From positions 21,568,289 to 21,632,288 of the forward strand of contig NC_068972.1 in the NCBI RefSeq assembly GCF_016808095.1: a DNA stretch of 64,000 bases, in the 5' to 3' direction. The position numbers and the translations under genes are program-made. This document shows positions 36,428-49,542 of this stretch, piece by piece. A model generated the notes under the pieces. It saw only the letters and a program-made list of their open reading frames with translations. It ran no database searches and had not been told where the DNA came from. How positions within the stretch are numbered: position 1 is the stretch's first letter; each line of letters starts with the position of its first letter. This DNA comes from Vigna angularis. Lineage: Eukaryota; Streptophyta; Magnoliopsida; Fabales; Fabaceae.

Positions 36428-39319
36428 TTAATTCTCCACGAGGGAGGAACATGATTCCAGTTTCGGTATAAAACTTCGCCACGCGTCTGCAATGCCATTT
36501 GCAAGACGTGCCTGACCTTTGGCAAATTCATGGAAAGCAATCCCCATATCTAATGTTTTCTGTTCCTGAAAACGCTCCATCTCTTCATTCATTAGTTTCA
36601 CAATCGTCTCAAATGTATGCGTCGCCTGTTCACTCTCTGCCTTCAACTGCATGGTAAAATCATGTCAGTCCAGTAAAAAGAAATTGCATATATTTCTCAT
36701 TAATGGAGGTTAACATTCAAGCAAACTTGCCTCTTTATATTCATGCTCAGCTTCTGCAACTTTATCAGATCGAATCAGCGTGAGCTTGTCACTGCATTGC
36801 AAACATATATATCAAAATATATGGCACCAAGACTTTTTAAGGTTTTTATTCATATCACAGAATACAAGACACAGATAAGGCTTCTATTTTGAATTCACAT
36901 ATGCAGAAAAGAGAGTTCCTTTCAGGAAAGGGACCTTAGCCATAAAATGATGTTTATATTAAAAAGGAATTAATTCTGCAATAAAAATTAAATTAGGCAA
37001 ATAATAAAAACAGGTAACCAGGTTTATACAGATTAATCTCCTTGAGCTTCAATGTTTCAGCCAGTTCACATTGTCTTCTGAAGGCATTTGCTCTCTCTGC
37101 TATCGTTGCCTGTTTCAGAATGTGAACCAAGAGCATTAGATTGGAAAAAAAAAGGAATAACAATCCATTTTTGGAGCTCAGTTGGAGGAGCAGAAATTAT
37201 ATGATTCGCATAACTGAATAATTGTTTTACTAAGGCAACTGGAAATATATTTCAAGCAAAACAAACACAATATTTTAACAAACATAATATTTTAATGGAG
37301 TTAGACAAATTAGTTATTAAATACTGAAAGAAAACAAGACCAGGACTACCTTAATAGATTGTACAGCACGGACATAATCCTTCAATGGTTCTTCAAAATT
37401 CATCAAGAGCTGATGGGCCTATCATAGTAGGATAGTTTGTTTCAAATTGATCGGTCAATAATAGGCATATACCGTCATGCAAACATACGAATAACCAGTA
37501 CAATGATGTCCAACAACAAACACGTGAGAGTTACCTCCTTTTGCAGCTTAACTGATAAAATCTCTGATTTCATCCCAAGTTCAGAGAATGCTTTCCCAAG
37601 AGCATTTCCTTCAGAAGCACCCAGAAGTTTTACTGCTTTTCCAAAATCAGACAGTGATTGCCCCAATTCTGCACGAACATAATGAGTTGCGAATTTAACT
37701 TGTCAGAATAGTGGATAAAACGAGCACAAAATAATAAAACAGAAAGTAGATAGAGAAGACAATAATATGAACCAAAACAGAATCTTAAATTGTGTCATAT
37801 ACCTCTGTGCCTCTTCACAAGACGGTATGCATGTTTTTGAGCTTCAGCCAAGTGGTTTTCAAGCTCAAAGATATAATGTTTCATCTTTTCATACTCTGGA
37901 TCTGTTTCTTCTACTGGCTTCTCTTTCCCAAGGACAACATCACTCACTTTAGACTGCACATCCTGTCAAAATTCACACAAACAACAAATTTAGCAAGCTG
38001 GATGAACAGCACACTCAACCAGATCGAATAGCAATAAGGCAATCTGACAGCTTGTTTGCACCAACATATTCATATCTGAGCAAAATAATCTGAGAATGAA
38101 GCCCTGAAGTGGCAGAATTTCACAATAATCTAGCAAAATGCAACTAACAAGTCTGCAGCTGTTTCAAGGAAAAGGCTAAAACAGGTAATTTACAAGTTGA
38201 TTGTCCTATTCTATGGTCTACATATGCTGATATGTTAAAAAATAAAGACTACAATCAGCAACAGTTTCATGTCAGCTAGTTATCCTTGCCTGAATTTTAT
38301 ACTAAAAGAAGAAACGCCATAGTAACTAATAGCATTCACTTATGTTTTTTGTGAAATTCATTATAATAGCATCCTCTATTGATTCTAAAACAAAAATAGT
38401 TGAATATCATTAGAATTTGTCAAAGAAATAAAAATATCTTACCTTAAAAATCTGCATTAGATCGGCTGGCTTCTTCTTGAATATGCCAGTCTCTTGTGAC
38501 CTTAATCGTTCCATTGTCTGCATAATATGTTTAATGAAATGAAGAAAATCTAAGTTCATATTTCCCTTCTTTAAAAAAAGTCAAATATGAGAAGAACAGA
38601 AATTGAGCACTTAAAATACAATATAGAGACAAGAGTAAGGAATACTATAGAAAAGAAACAATAGTAACAACACTTGTACATTGCGTATTCCACTCTCCAG
38701 TATGAACTATTGTTGCAAGATACTTACAAAATGAGTGACAATAATGTATAATTCAACTTTGCACAAAAATACAGAGCTGCAGCAGCACAATGATAGAAAG
38801 TAAAAAAAGCGAGTAGAAAGAGAAACAAAGCAAATTGAATCTAAAATTGACAAAACTCCATAGAGAAATAAAGTCTACTGCACGTGAGCCATCACCTCTT
38901 CTTCCGCCTGCAAAAACAACCTCAGGTCCTCACTTTGGTGAAGTTCACGATGCGATGCTATCCTATTTACAAATACATCCAACGCTTGCCGCCTCATTTC
39001 AATAAATTCAGCACTGAAACGAAATTTCTCTGCAATAACAACAAAAAGAGAAGCCAAGCAGAACTTTAGTGGCAACAACATTTCAAGGTTCCATTGAAAA
39101 AATTAAAATAAAAAATGAAAATTTTTGACAGGAATTTAGGATGATGATCAACATTAAACAGCAATACTATCAAGTCAAGAATGAATTGTTTGTAAGCATA
39201 ATGCATGGCTTCTAGGATCTCAATCAACTTAAAATACATATCAGCGATGAAAGTCTCATGTTAGTTGAATCACCAACTAAATGCACGGTTAATCTTGTCA
39301 AAGACATTCCAGCTCACAC

Positions 39320-39404
<85 letters not shown>

Positions 39405-41425
39405 TCACACACTTACAACACACGAAAGATTTACTTAAATTCGGAAAAGAAAGATTTTACCATAACATACATCAAACAGTAGAATTAAGTTACTAATTCA
39501 AGCTACTAAGCTCCACCAGAAACCTGAGACTGGGAAATAGACAAAAAAGTAAAGCAGATGACTGGATATCTCCAAAATTAATTCTGAACATAAAAGAAAC
39601 GTATGATAATCTTTTTGGTTTGACCATGTGAAAAGTAGTATTAAATAGCAGCAGTTTTCCTCACTCAAATTGTTTTTGTGACGATAAATGAAAAGGGCAA
39701 CACAACTACCAAAAATTAACATGAGCTGACGTCAAAGGAAGATAGAGCATTGACAGTAGCAGCATTAGCATACATATTCCAATGGCAATGGCTACTTTCA
39801 AATTATTATTAAATTCACAATAACATTAGCGCACAAGATCTTACCTACAGCGCTTTTCTCTGGAAGAGGGGGAATGAAAATGCCTTTGTACTTCTCAAAA
39901 AGGCGATCCCGTAACCAGACAAAGTCACTGTAACGTCTGATAACAATCTTCTCAGGTGCTTGGTACTCAGGGAAATTTGTCTGCCAAATTGTTTCAGATG
40001 ATGAAAAACTAAGGTTACACATAATGAAAAGAATATTTTTCCATTTAAAATAAGGGAATAATCAAGGCTCTAACTAATGAATTTACTTAAGCCCTCTAAG
40101 AAAACAGTTTGCTTACAAGTTGAACAGATTAATGCTTCTAACATTTTATGGTTACTAGCAAGTTTGAAAACCCTGTCAACATTGTTTGTGTGTTCTCATG
40201 TGATAAATGTTTTATTTCCACATAAAAAACTATCTTTTTTTGTTTCCTTAATTACTGTAGCATTTGAAAATTCATGAATACCTGCTCAATTTATTTCATA
40301 CAGATCATAAAAAGTGGCAGCTAGTATTTACAAACTAACACACTTAAGCAAAATAAGAATCAAAGAGACAAGGCAGTTAGAATAATAAGATTTTGAGACA
40401 TGATTTCATCTTATTAAAAGCTGTCCATTAACCTAAAGAATTAAACCATCCCTGCTTCCGCAAAACCGTAGGCATATTCTTTTTATCAAGCTTTTTGTTC
40501 CACTAACTTAATACAACAAGCAGTAATCAAGCTCAAGCTCAATCATCAACCAACAAGCACACTCCCTCTTCATTCATAGTTACAATTGTTGCGGCCGTTT
40601 CACCCAGACCGCACATTTTTAGCCCACACCCAAGCCTTCGCTCAGGATTTTGAATGCCTTTTACAGGTGAACAAGGCCGTTATTTGAGCTTTTAAGGATG
40701 GACACTTGCCCGCACAGTTAATACGGAAAAGGAAGAAGGATCCCACTTAAAGGTGGAATAGGACACACAATTCTTCATTCTCACCTCCCATGGAGACTTC
40801 CTATTAGCTTAAGTGACCAAAATGTATTTTCCTAATACCCACCCATGTGCTAATTATGTCCGACAACACCACACTCAGGAGGACTGCACCCAGCTATAGG
40901 GAGAAAATGAGAAACTCTACGAACTACCCTAAACAGTAACAAGAGAATGATCAATATCAAACCAATGCACATCTCAATTAACTAAAGCAATCCAACAAAT
41001 TTCAGCTTCTAACTAATTTCTCCAAATCACAATGTTCAACAAATTTCAATCATCACAATTCCTTGAAAATCTAATCCCGTCAATAAACTCTTCGAAATTG
41101 ACAATGCGGTCAAAGTTGAGTTCAAAGAAAAGCTCCTACGACCTCCATCAACTCGAAAACCAAAGTTCAACTTAGATTCAACAAGAAATTTCATAACGAA
41201 AAGTAAAATAAAATAAATAATAAATAGATAACGCGTAGTGAAAGAAAAGAAGTGTCATCAGGTGAATGATTAAAGTACTTTGGTGATGACGCGGTAGGAG
41301 ATGTAGGCTTGGACGCCATTGCCGAGCTTAACGGGATCGGTGACGGAGACGGAGAGGAACGGTTGCGAGGAGGAAGGAGATCTAGGACTCTGCGAGGAAC
41401 CGGAGAGAGTTTTCTGCTGTTCCAT
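36428..41425 (-). CDS. SNX1: Sorting nexin 1 (10 exons, 404 aa)
   Basis: Exons on the minus strand: 41425-41279, 39980-39845, 39029-38896, 38517-38443, 37962-37803, 37668-37535, 37418-37350, 37109-37030, 36791-36731, 36646-36428. Phases close to 404 codons plus stop; Arabidopsis SNX1 has 402. Residues about 25-145 form a PX domain (IVIRRYSDFVWLRDRLFEKY then PPLPEKSAV) that binds phosphoinositides on endosomes. Residues about 170-400 form a BAR/Vps5-type coiled-coil domain (ELGQSLSDFGKAVKLLGASE, LKAESEQATHTF, FHEFAKGQARLANGIADAWR). It is expected to act with SNX2 and the retromer core in recycling cargo from endosomes. Intron 9 begins GCAAGT, not GT. Intron 3 has a weak donor, GTGATG, chosen because it joins the conserved AEEE and TMERLR segments. 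The start ATG precedes EQQKTLSGS, matching the family N-terminus. Confidence 0.92.
39323..39404. repeat. (AT)n-(AC)n compound microsatellite in SNX1 intron 2
   Basis: About 29 AT units followed by about 12 AC units, lying between exons 2 and 3 of the sorting nexin gene. Confidence 0.95.
40585..40920. repeat. GC-richer insertion-like segment in SNX1 intron 1
   Basis: A block of distinctly higher GC content inside an otherwise AT-rich intron, with words such as GTTGCGGCCGTTTC and CTCAGGAGGACTGCACCC. No coding frame, TIR or LTR ends were recognised. It looks like an old inserted repeat of unknown class. Confidence 0.35.
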
Positions 41426-42094
41426 ATCCCAAAACAGTCGTCAACATACAAACACAGAAGAAGAAGCAAAAGAGAGAAAGGGTTGAGAAGGACGAAAAGA
41501 AAAAAATCAAGAAGTTTGTGTGCAGTATTTGCGACAGAATTGTAATTACCAATGAATTCATGGTCGTTTTGGGGCGATCCAAGAGTAGCAGTGGCTCCAC
41601 ACAGAACAGAAAGTGGCTTGTTATTTGTTTGGATTAGGAAGAAGTAGAAAAGGAAATAAAAGAATTTTGATTAACAGAAAAGAAGGTAGAAAGTGAACAG
41701 AGAGATTATACGATATATTAGATATGATAGATACAACAGAATACGTTTTTTATATATCTTTAATAAGTAAATTTTTAAAATAAAATTTTCAAAATAATTC
41801 AACAAAAATAATTATTTAAAATAAAAGTTAAAGTTAAATCAATTTTAAATAAATAATAATAATTTTCAATCAGAAGTCATATTCCAAAAATAAATTAAAG
41901 TGTGATGTTTTGCCAAATATTGAAATTTAAAATATTTTATTTTAATATAATTTTATTTTAATTATTTACTTTAGGTTTAAATGTTTACTTGGTCTCTGTG
42001 TTAAGTGATTTTGTTCAGTTTAGTATCCGATCTTAAAAGTATATACTTGGTTCCTGTGGACGAAGCGTTATTTTGTCCTTAATGTCAATTAATC

Positions 42095-42434
42095 ATATCG
42101 TCTTGTTCATGGGGAAGCTCTCGTGGTGGTTCATCGAGAGGAATGGTTAGCAATCAAATATATTATTGTGGAGAGGTTATTATATTGAGAGTCGCAAAAA
42201 CGGTTAAGAACGAGGAGAGACATTTTTGGGGTTGTCCTAATTATAAGGTTTGTTTCGTTCCTTGTCTTTTTAATTTGGGATACACTTTTTTGGTTTTTCC
42301 TCATATGTTTTTGGTTGGATATTTTGAACAGCGGAGTCGAAATGAAGAAGTGCGAGGATGTAATTTCTTTAAATGGCGCACTGAAGATAATGTAGATGAA
42401 ATGGATAGTACAATTGACCGATTATTTTCGTGTT
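42095..42434 (+). pseudogene. GRF-type zinc-finger gene, truncated
   Basis: The frame encodes YCGEVIILRVAKTVKNEERH, then FWGCPNYK, a GT-AG intron of 82 bp (42248 to about 42331), and RSRNEEVRGCNFFKW with DNVDEMDSTIDR. This is a zf-GRF domain as in the small At4g04775-like plant proteins: Cys/His ligands around the paired aromatic Gly-Arg-Phe-like motif, here FWGCPNYK and GCNFFKW. The usual start is damaged: the codon before the Ser-Ser-Cys-Ser-Trp leader is ATA at 42095, and the next ATG is 42143, inside the leader. The gene stops at the CACTA boundary (42435), and its C-terminal coiled or membrane part is missing. Function of the family is not settled; this copy is probably dead. Confidence 0.65.
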
Positions 42435-45400
42435 CACAATGTAAAAAAAGGTTTTTTATACCGGTTAAAAAGGACTTTTTATACCAGTTTTTGAGTTGGT
42501 ATAGAAGTAAGGGATATAGAAAGTTTTCATTTTTTTACACCGTTTCTAGAATAGATATAAAAAGTTTATCCTTTTACACCAATTTAGTCTTTAACAGGTA
42601 TTAAAGAATGAAATTTATAAAAACTAGAACAGGTATAAAAGAAGCTCATTTTTATACCTGATTTTGTTATAACTGGTGTGAAAAACAAGACTTTTTATAC
42701 TTGATTTGGTTTTAGTCGGTGTAAAAAGTGACATTTTTTTTAATATTGGATTTGTATGTGCTACTATCCATATCCAGACCTGCATAAAATTAATCCCAGA
42801 ATATAGTTTAAATAATCAATAACAAGTAAAATAATCCATATTATTTTTTTAAACACATCAAAATGTAATATTTACTTAACAAAGTTTCTAAATATATTTA
42901 CTTAACATAGTTACACATAAAATAGTTCCTAAACTCAAAATGTAATATTGAAACGTCTTATCATTTACAAATGTTTAAAAAAAATGCAGCTCACTGCTCC
43001 CGAACATCCTTTATGATATGTTGCTCCATTAGAGACGTGTCATCAAATATCTACAAAATGAATAGTTTGAGTCAAGTTATAATATTAATGACTTAAGATC
43101 TTAGTTATAAAATGTTCACGTTACCAGATTCCATGAGTCAACAACATTTGCGGATATAATTTTTTGCATGTGCCTCATGACATAATATCCGCACTCAAAG
43201 CTTTCCGGTTGACGTGAGCACTACAAGTTAAATTTATAAAGTATCATAAAATTTATAATTGTATTTATAGTTTGAAAGATTAATTACTTACAGTTGGTGC
43301 AATGAACTACAACTTCTTTCTAGAGACGATATGTGTTCCCTGCAACCTTGAATATGTCTCAACAACTTTATAAAGTTAAATGTACATTGAAATGAGTCCT
43401 AAGGAACTTACTAAAATCAGTTATGTGTACACAACAAGTAAATTATTAAAAAACTTACGATATTAGTGTACTTTTAATTGGCAAAGTGCGAGGTTTTTTG
43501 TGCAATGAACAAAAGAGAACTACAAGAAACTGTTGAGGAAGAATTAGTAACAATTGTCAGTGACCCCTACAGATTCAAACAATAATAGTGTTAAATAACA
43601 TTTACATAAATAGAATTTTATTAATAAAAATTATATACTTACTGTTGCAAATAAGGTGCTAAGTATACTTGTTTTTTTCCATTTACAAAAGCCTCTAAGA
43701 GGTACTTTTGGACCTCTTCACCTTTACTCTCAACTCCTTGAATGGCAACAGGGTCAATAAAACCAAAAATGTGATCATTCTTCCTTTCAATACTCAACCG
43801 ATGTAAATACCTTAAACATTGAAAATGGATAATGTTAGAATAAAATATTGAATATATCTAAACTTCATAAATGTAGAAATTTACGTACAACAACCAAAGT
43901 TGTAGTACTGATAAACATAACATATCAATGCCAGAGAGAATTTCAAAAATATCCCTCTGACATATGAAGAAAGAGAGCGAAGATGTCCTGTTTGTGACTT
44001 CAAGAGGCATTTGCAACTCTATAGGAGAAAGGAAGATCTTTATTGCCAACATACCAAGTTGTTGTAGAATTGTTTGTTGTGGCGGTTGTTGAAGTGATTC
44101 ATTCATATCTTCCTACCCTTGTGCTTCAACCTGGTATACTTATTTAAAAACTTACAAAAGATTAGTATTACCAATAAAAACAACAAAGTGCATAATTAAA
44201 ATAATTACCTTCTTTACAATTGCTCTTGATAATCTAACGGGCCAAAGGATAAAATTTCCAGGGGCCTGTCCCACTGTCTGAACCTCCTGAGTGGGCATAG
44301 GGACTCGAGTTGTAGCATCTCATACGTCTACAATCACCACCCTCATCATATCAACTGTAATGTATCAGAAGTTCTATCAGTCAACTTGAACTTGTTGTTT
44401 GAACCACTTTACAAAGGTTATGTTGTGCTCATTAATGACTCACTTTTGAGACATTTGTGGATTATTTCTCTTAACTTTATCTTTATGAGCACTTAAGTAG
44501 GGGATGATTTCTTCAGTGTTATTCAATATATACATATGTGCTCGTAGAATTTCAGCATTATTTAGGGTGACAACTTTTGCACTTCTAGTACCCTTACCGA
44601 CACCTCTTCTTCCATGGTAACGAGACCTAGGTTCCCCTATAGCTTCAACATATGATAAATAGTCTGTACAAAACTCGATACTTCCTCAGCAATATATCAT
44701 TCAACGATTGATGCTTCAGGACAATATTGGTTCTTTACATAGCCTTTTAATATCTTCATGTATCGCTCAATAGGGTACATCCATTGTAAGAATATTGGAC
44801 CACAAATTCTAACTTCTCTTACTAGATGAATAATCAAGTGCACCATAATATCAAAGAATGATGGAGGAAAATACATCTCCAACTGACACAATATGACCAC
44901 AACCTCATTTTCTAATTGATCAAACTTCTCAATTTCGATAACTTTACTACATATTGCATTGAAAAAAAAGCACAATCTTGTTAATGTGTATCTAACATTC
45001 TTAGGAAATACTTCTCGAATAGCCACTGGTAGAAGTTGTTAGCCAGTGCATTCTGGATATAAAGGTTTTTCTACATCAGTGCACAAGTTGTCATACAGAT
45101 GAGCACGTTGGAAGGAATCAAGTCCGACATCGTGTATCATGTCCTCTAACCGATCATCCATCTCTAAATCAACTTGTTCTGCTTCTACCTGAGAGTCACT
45201 TACACTTGGCATGTCTATTAATTCACCATGACATGTCCACATTGTGTAGTTCTTTAGGAATCCATCACATAGAACATGCTCTCGAATAACTTCAGCTGGT
45301 AGTTTTTGTTCATTCAAACAATTAACACATGGGCAATAGAATCTTCCATTATTGTCTGGAACATTCATCTTTGCATAACTAAGCCAGATCCAAAAGTACA

Positions 45401-48400
45401 CTTAAAAAGAATATAACGTTTTTCAACAAAATGTTAAAGTAAGAAATATTATTAATTATGCTTTAACTAAATCACAATACTCAAACAGTGGAAGTACAAA
45501 TTTGCCAACAAAGATCACGGGATGTTATTAACATTAACTAAAGATGAACTAAATGAAAACTATTGCTTAAGAATGCAAAACTCCTATTATAATCACACAA
45601 AATGTTCCAAACAAAAGGAACACGTAGCTGAAGTGTTCGAAAGATTATTTGTCTTATCTTAATGTACTTGTATCATCAATTTGATGATTTTGTTACACAT
45701 CAACTAATCAAATAGAGGACTTTTTGTACTGCGTTTTATTTTTTTACTTTAGTTTTTTCATATATGTTAATTTAATTATTAATTTTTTAGCATTTTTGGT
45801 CCATTAGTTCTTGTTCATTGAAGAAGGGATGCATATCACAACAAATTGCATGTACAAATCAATTCTTACTCATGGTACATGATTATTGGTCATGTGGTTG
45901 TTACTAAGGACTTTGCTTCTTGACAGCAAATACTGCAAGTAAAATAAATGAATCTTGTTCTTATTTAATTTAATTAATTCACATTTTATAATATTTTAAC
46001 CTCTAGAAATTTATTCACTGTCAAGCCTTCGTTGTTATGATATTTTATACATTAGAATTATTTTTTCCTCCGTGTTAAAACTTAACTAATTGTACAAGTT
46101 AATGATCCATTGAAAATTCAGTCAAATGGGGTTTTTTTCTTATCAAAGGGGAAAATTAAAAAAAAATGTAAATTGACAATATATGTTTGTCCTGCAAGTT
46201 GATTATTATTATTATCCCTGATTTGGAAAGCTCTTTTCCTGAAATTCCAGAATTGAGAACTTGTTAATGGTTATTTAATGATAAAGTTTTAGAAGTATAG
46301 TAATTAACAAGGGATAAAACGTTTGAAAATAAATTTTCAATAAGGATATAAAAGGGAAAATAGAGTGATTGCCCCTTTAATTGGTTGTAGCAAAACTTAA
46401 CAATTAGGAAAAGAGGTCATGAAATGCTTCCTTTTCCAGAGCATTGGTTGACACTTGGAATGCAACAGATACAAAAAAGAAAATAAAATAAATACATCTC
46501 ATTAAATTGCAGTACTGATTTTATAAGAGTCATGGATGACGAGTGAAGAAAGAAAATAAAATAAAGGGTGTGGAATACCTGTCTATGTCAATTCAAAGTT
46601 GATTTTCTTTTTAAAAAAATATTTTCCAACTCATGCTTACGGGCTTCACTTCCTAGTTTGTATCTGGTTTGTGAATAAAATTACGTGGACAGAGATTTTG
46701 ATATATTGTATTGAAGTAAAATAACTGCATAGGAAGAGTGGTTGTAAAATAAAATCAATGGCTTGAGTTAGTTGTGTGCTTTTGTGATTTTTTAACATAG
46801 TTCAATGCAAAGAAAAATTCAACTAAGTGGTTGTGTAGACGATAATTGTTGTTTCAGTAAGAAAGATTTGAGAACTGTTAGAAGAATCTGACTTGGATGG
46901 TGTTTGTTATGGCTCTTCTGATAGAAGGATCATTATATTTTTTTGGTGAAAGAAAGATTGTGATACTTTGAAAGACTTCCTGAAAGAAAGATTGTGATAC
47001 CATGAGAATGGTGCATAAAGTCACCAAATACATTCAATAGTTAAAGTATGGAAATTAATCAGGAAATGAACCTTAAACATATGATATTATCTTAATTTTG
47101 AGTGTGAAAGCATAAGTAGTGAGGGTAGGGATCATTACGGCAATATCAATTAAAATAGTGAAGACCATGTCCAAGATAGGGTGGTGCATGTAGAATGTAG
47201 AAGCAATTGCTTCCTTTAATGGCTCTGATTCTGGTTCCAACAGTCTTGGCAAATATAATGTTCAAGCTCCTGAAATGTAACACAAGGAAACTAAAATGAG
47301 TCACCATGCTTCTGTCCAGCAAAGATATTAAACTTTTACCAGGGAAAATAGACTTCGATGATTTAATTAGTTAATAATGCATATAAAGTTATATCTGATA
47401 CAAAAACTAAAGCACCTTCATATGATTTGGGTTTATTTTCTTATCATCTAACACATCTAATATATGCTTTAGAACTTAATGGTAACATCTCATTCTCTAT
47501 GTTTACTGCTCATTATTTTGCATACCAGAGTCAATAATTATGTCGCTGACTTGTAACTGAGACATATAAAGAAAACAAAACCAGGGTTACCTATGCATGT
47601 TTATATGTGAAAAGATCTAAAGGATACAAAAAATTTGGCTAGTTTTCCATCCAAACTTTGCTATAAATACTTGTTTGTGTGTGAAAAAATATAAAGAAAG
47701 ATCTCTGTAACCATCTTACTGGTAAAGAAATATTGATAGTCAAATTAAATGGTTGGTAGTGTTGACTGAACTAGGAATTACATATTGCATATTGTATTGT
47801 AAATGGTTCTTCTATATTTGCTAAAGAATTGAATAGAGGGAGGCACCTAATTAAATGAAAAGGTTGTGAATAGGTTAAAGTCAATTAAAAAAAATCTGAT
47901 ATAATGTGTGAACTAATATGTGTGTGATACTTTGTTGTGAGCAAATTTTTTGGCATAATTATACTTTGTTGGATTTGCAAAAATTATCATGCAGTGGCGG
48001 TGTCCTTATAAAGAACCAAATTGAAAAAAAAATGGTTAATTAAACTTCGTAAACTTACAGTATTAAAGGACACCAATCTACTAAGCATCTCAAGTGTAAA
48101 AGAAACTTCATCCTTGTTATCCAAATACATTTCTTGGGCCAAATGTAAGAGTAATACGAATATTCCAAATAATGTATACTACAAAGAACATGATTTTGTC
48201 AATGTGAAGTCAGAAATAGAGAAAATACAGATAAGATAAATATCCCACTCCAAGTAATAACATAACTTCCAAATTACAACAAAAATTATTACGAGTGTAA
48301 AGCACAAGTAACATTTAAAATTCCCAACTAAACAACAATTGAAGATGTCGATAAAAGGAAAAATAAGCAAGAATTAAAGACCGGAAACTGGAATATCATC

Positions 48401-49150
48401 ATTTATTTTATTATCACTGTTGATTTATACAAGTACACATGGACCCTACGTGCAGATAACAAGCTAACCACAATGAACCCGTTGGGCTCCAGGCCCTCCA
48501 CACAATGTAAAAGTGAGTTAAGAGATGAGCTTCGGTACTGAGTTTCGATGAAAGACCCTTCCAAAACACATTTCATCCTCTTAATCCGGCACAATCACCA
48601 ACATAGTATCATATTAATCATGCACCTTCTTCATTCTTGTGTTGTCGCGGAACCCTAATCGCCCAAACATAGCAAAAGAGAGGATCTAACCCTTCCAGAG
48701 GAGTCGCGACCAAGAGCACGAGGGTTTTGACAATAGGAACTCTGCCTTCAATGCAAAGGAGAAGAAGACGCGCCAGAGAGAACTAAGAAAAAACGTGAAG
48801 GAAAGGAGAAAAAGAGAGAGAAGACGGGCAGAGAAAGTGAGAAACGAATGTGAAAAACGAAAGTGTGAAACAAAAGTGAGAAACAAAAGTAAGAAACGAA
48901 AGTGAGAAATGATGTTGGGCAGAATCCATACCGATTTTTAGTATAATCGGTGTAAAAAATGATTTTTTATACCTGTTCTGAGTGTAACCGGTGTAGAATT
49001 ATTTATCATTTATATTTTATACCTTTTCTTAGTGTAACCGGTGTAAAAAAGTTTCCCTTATTTACCATTTTGCCACCGCATCATTTTCTATACCTGATAA
49101 ATTTCAACAAGTATAAACAGAAGCTATAAAAAGTCTATTTTGCACTAGTG
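42435..49150 (-). mobile_element. CACTA element with decayed transposase gene (6.7 kb)
   Basis: The right end reads TTTTGCACTAGTG, ending at 49150. The left end is CACAATGTAAAAAAAGG from 42435, a degraded match to its inverted copy. Both ends carry many subterminal words of the form TATACCGGTT / AACCGGTGTAAAAA (42455-42740 and 48930-49130), which bind transposase in this superfamily. The flanking triplets GTT and ATT differ by one base, so the 3-bp duplication is imperfect. A TNP2-type gene lies inside on the minus strand (42991-45401). The rest (45402-48930) is AT-rich with no recognisable coding sequence. Confidence 0.75.
42991..45401 (-). pseudogene. CACTA transposase gene relic with Ulp1-like C-terminus
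   Basis: Domains in minus-strand order. 45401-45039: Transpos_assoc-type zinc region (FYCPCVNCLN, HVLCDGFLKNYTMW). 45026-44697: DUF4218 (PVAIREVFPKNVRYTLTRLC, PPSFFDIMVHLIIHLVREV, MYPIERYMKILKGYVKN). About 44660-44250: further DUF4218 C-terminal pieces, including INEHNITFVKWF and APGNFILWP. 44106-43640: a segment with IFGFIDPVA and KQVYLAPYL. 43225-42991: an Ulp1/C48-like end with ECGYYVMRHM, whose Cys codon is 43191-43193. The catalytic Transposase_21 core that should lie between the first two domains is missing: PLYPECTG is joined in frame across one TAA to QLLPVAIREVF. Several breaks separate the later parts, though some may be introns. Not functional as a transposase. Confidence 0.8.
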
Positions 49151-49542
49151 ATTCTTGTCCTTCATAGGCGCGTTCTGTTTTCTCTCTCACTTATGGCAAC
49201 ACTTTATTCCGACGAATCCACCTTTTGAAAGTAAGTTTTCGTTTTCGTTTTGAAGAACTTATTTGTTGAACTTGTTTGTTGTTTTTTTTAATTTGTTTGT
49301 TATTGTTTGGTTGAACTTGTTTGTTGTTTGTTATTGTTGTTTGTTGTTGATACTACATTACAGGTTCATAGTTCATACTTTATAAAATACAAAAAACTGA
49401 AATTTGTTATTTTTCTGCTTTTCAGGTCTCATAGAGTTGTAAAAAAGATCACAATTAATTAAAAAAATTGATTAACGTCGACCTCGAATTCAACATGAAA
49501 AGCTGAAAAACACCGATATTATACAGTGTTTTTGTACTAGTG
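49151..49542 (-). mobile_element. Truncated CACTA fragment, same family as 4191-5106
   Basis: Reverse complement of about 4191-4610. It shares the terminal CACTAGTACAAAAA (here TTTTTGTACTAGTG ending at 49542), the AACAACAAACAAGTTCAA low-complexity tract and the CGTCGGAATAAAGTGTTG segment. It stops exactly where the larger CACTA element ends (49150). Its other half is not found left of 42435, so it was lost by deletion. Confidence 0.8.

Noticed and set aside
39258..39482. 74-codon Ile/Tyr and Thr/His repeat frame
   Set aside because: Translation of the (AT)n-(AC)n microsatellite in SNX1 intron 2.
44901..45401. Possible host gene on the minus strand
   Set aside because: The two frames are transposon domains (Transpos_assoc and DUF4218) of a CACTA gene, not a host gene.
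48403..48886. 63- and 66-codon minus-strand frames near the right end of the large CACTA
   Set aside because: No recognisable domain; probably leader of the transposon gene or chance frames.
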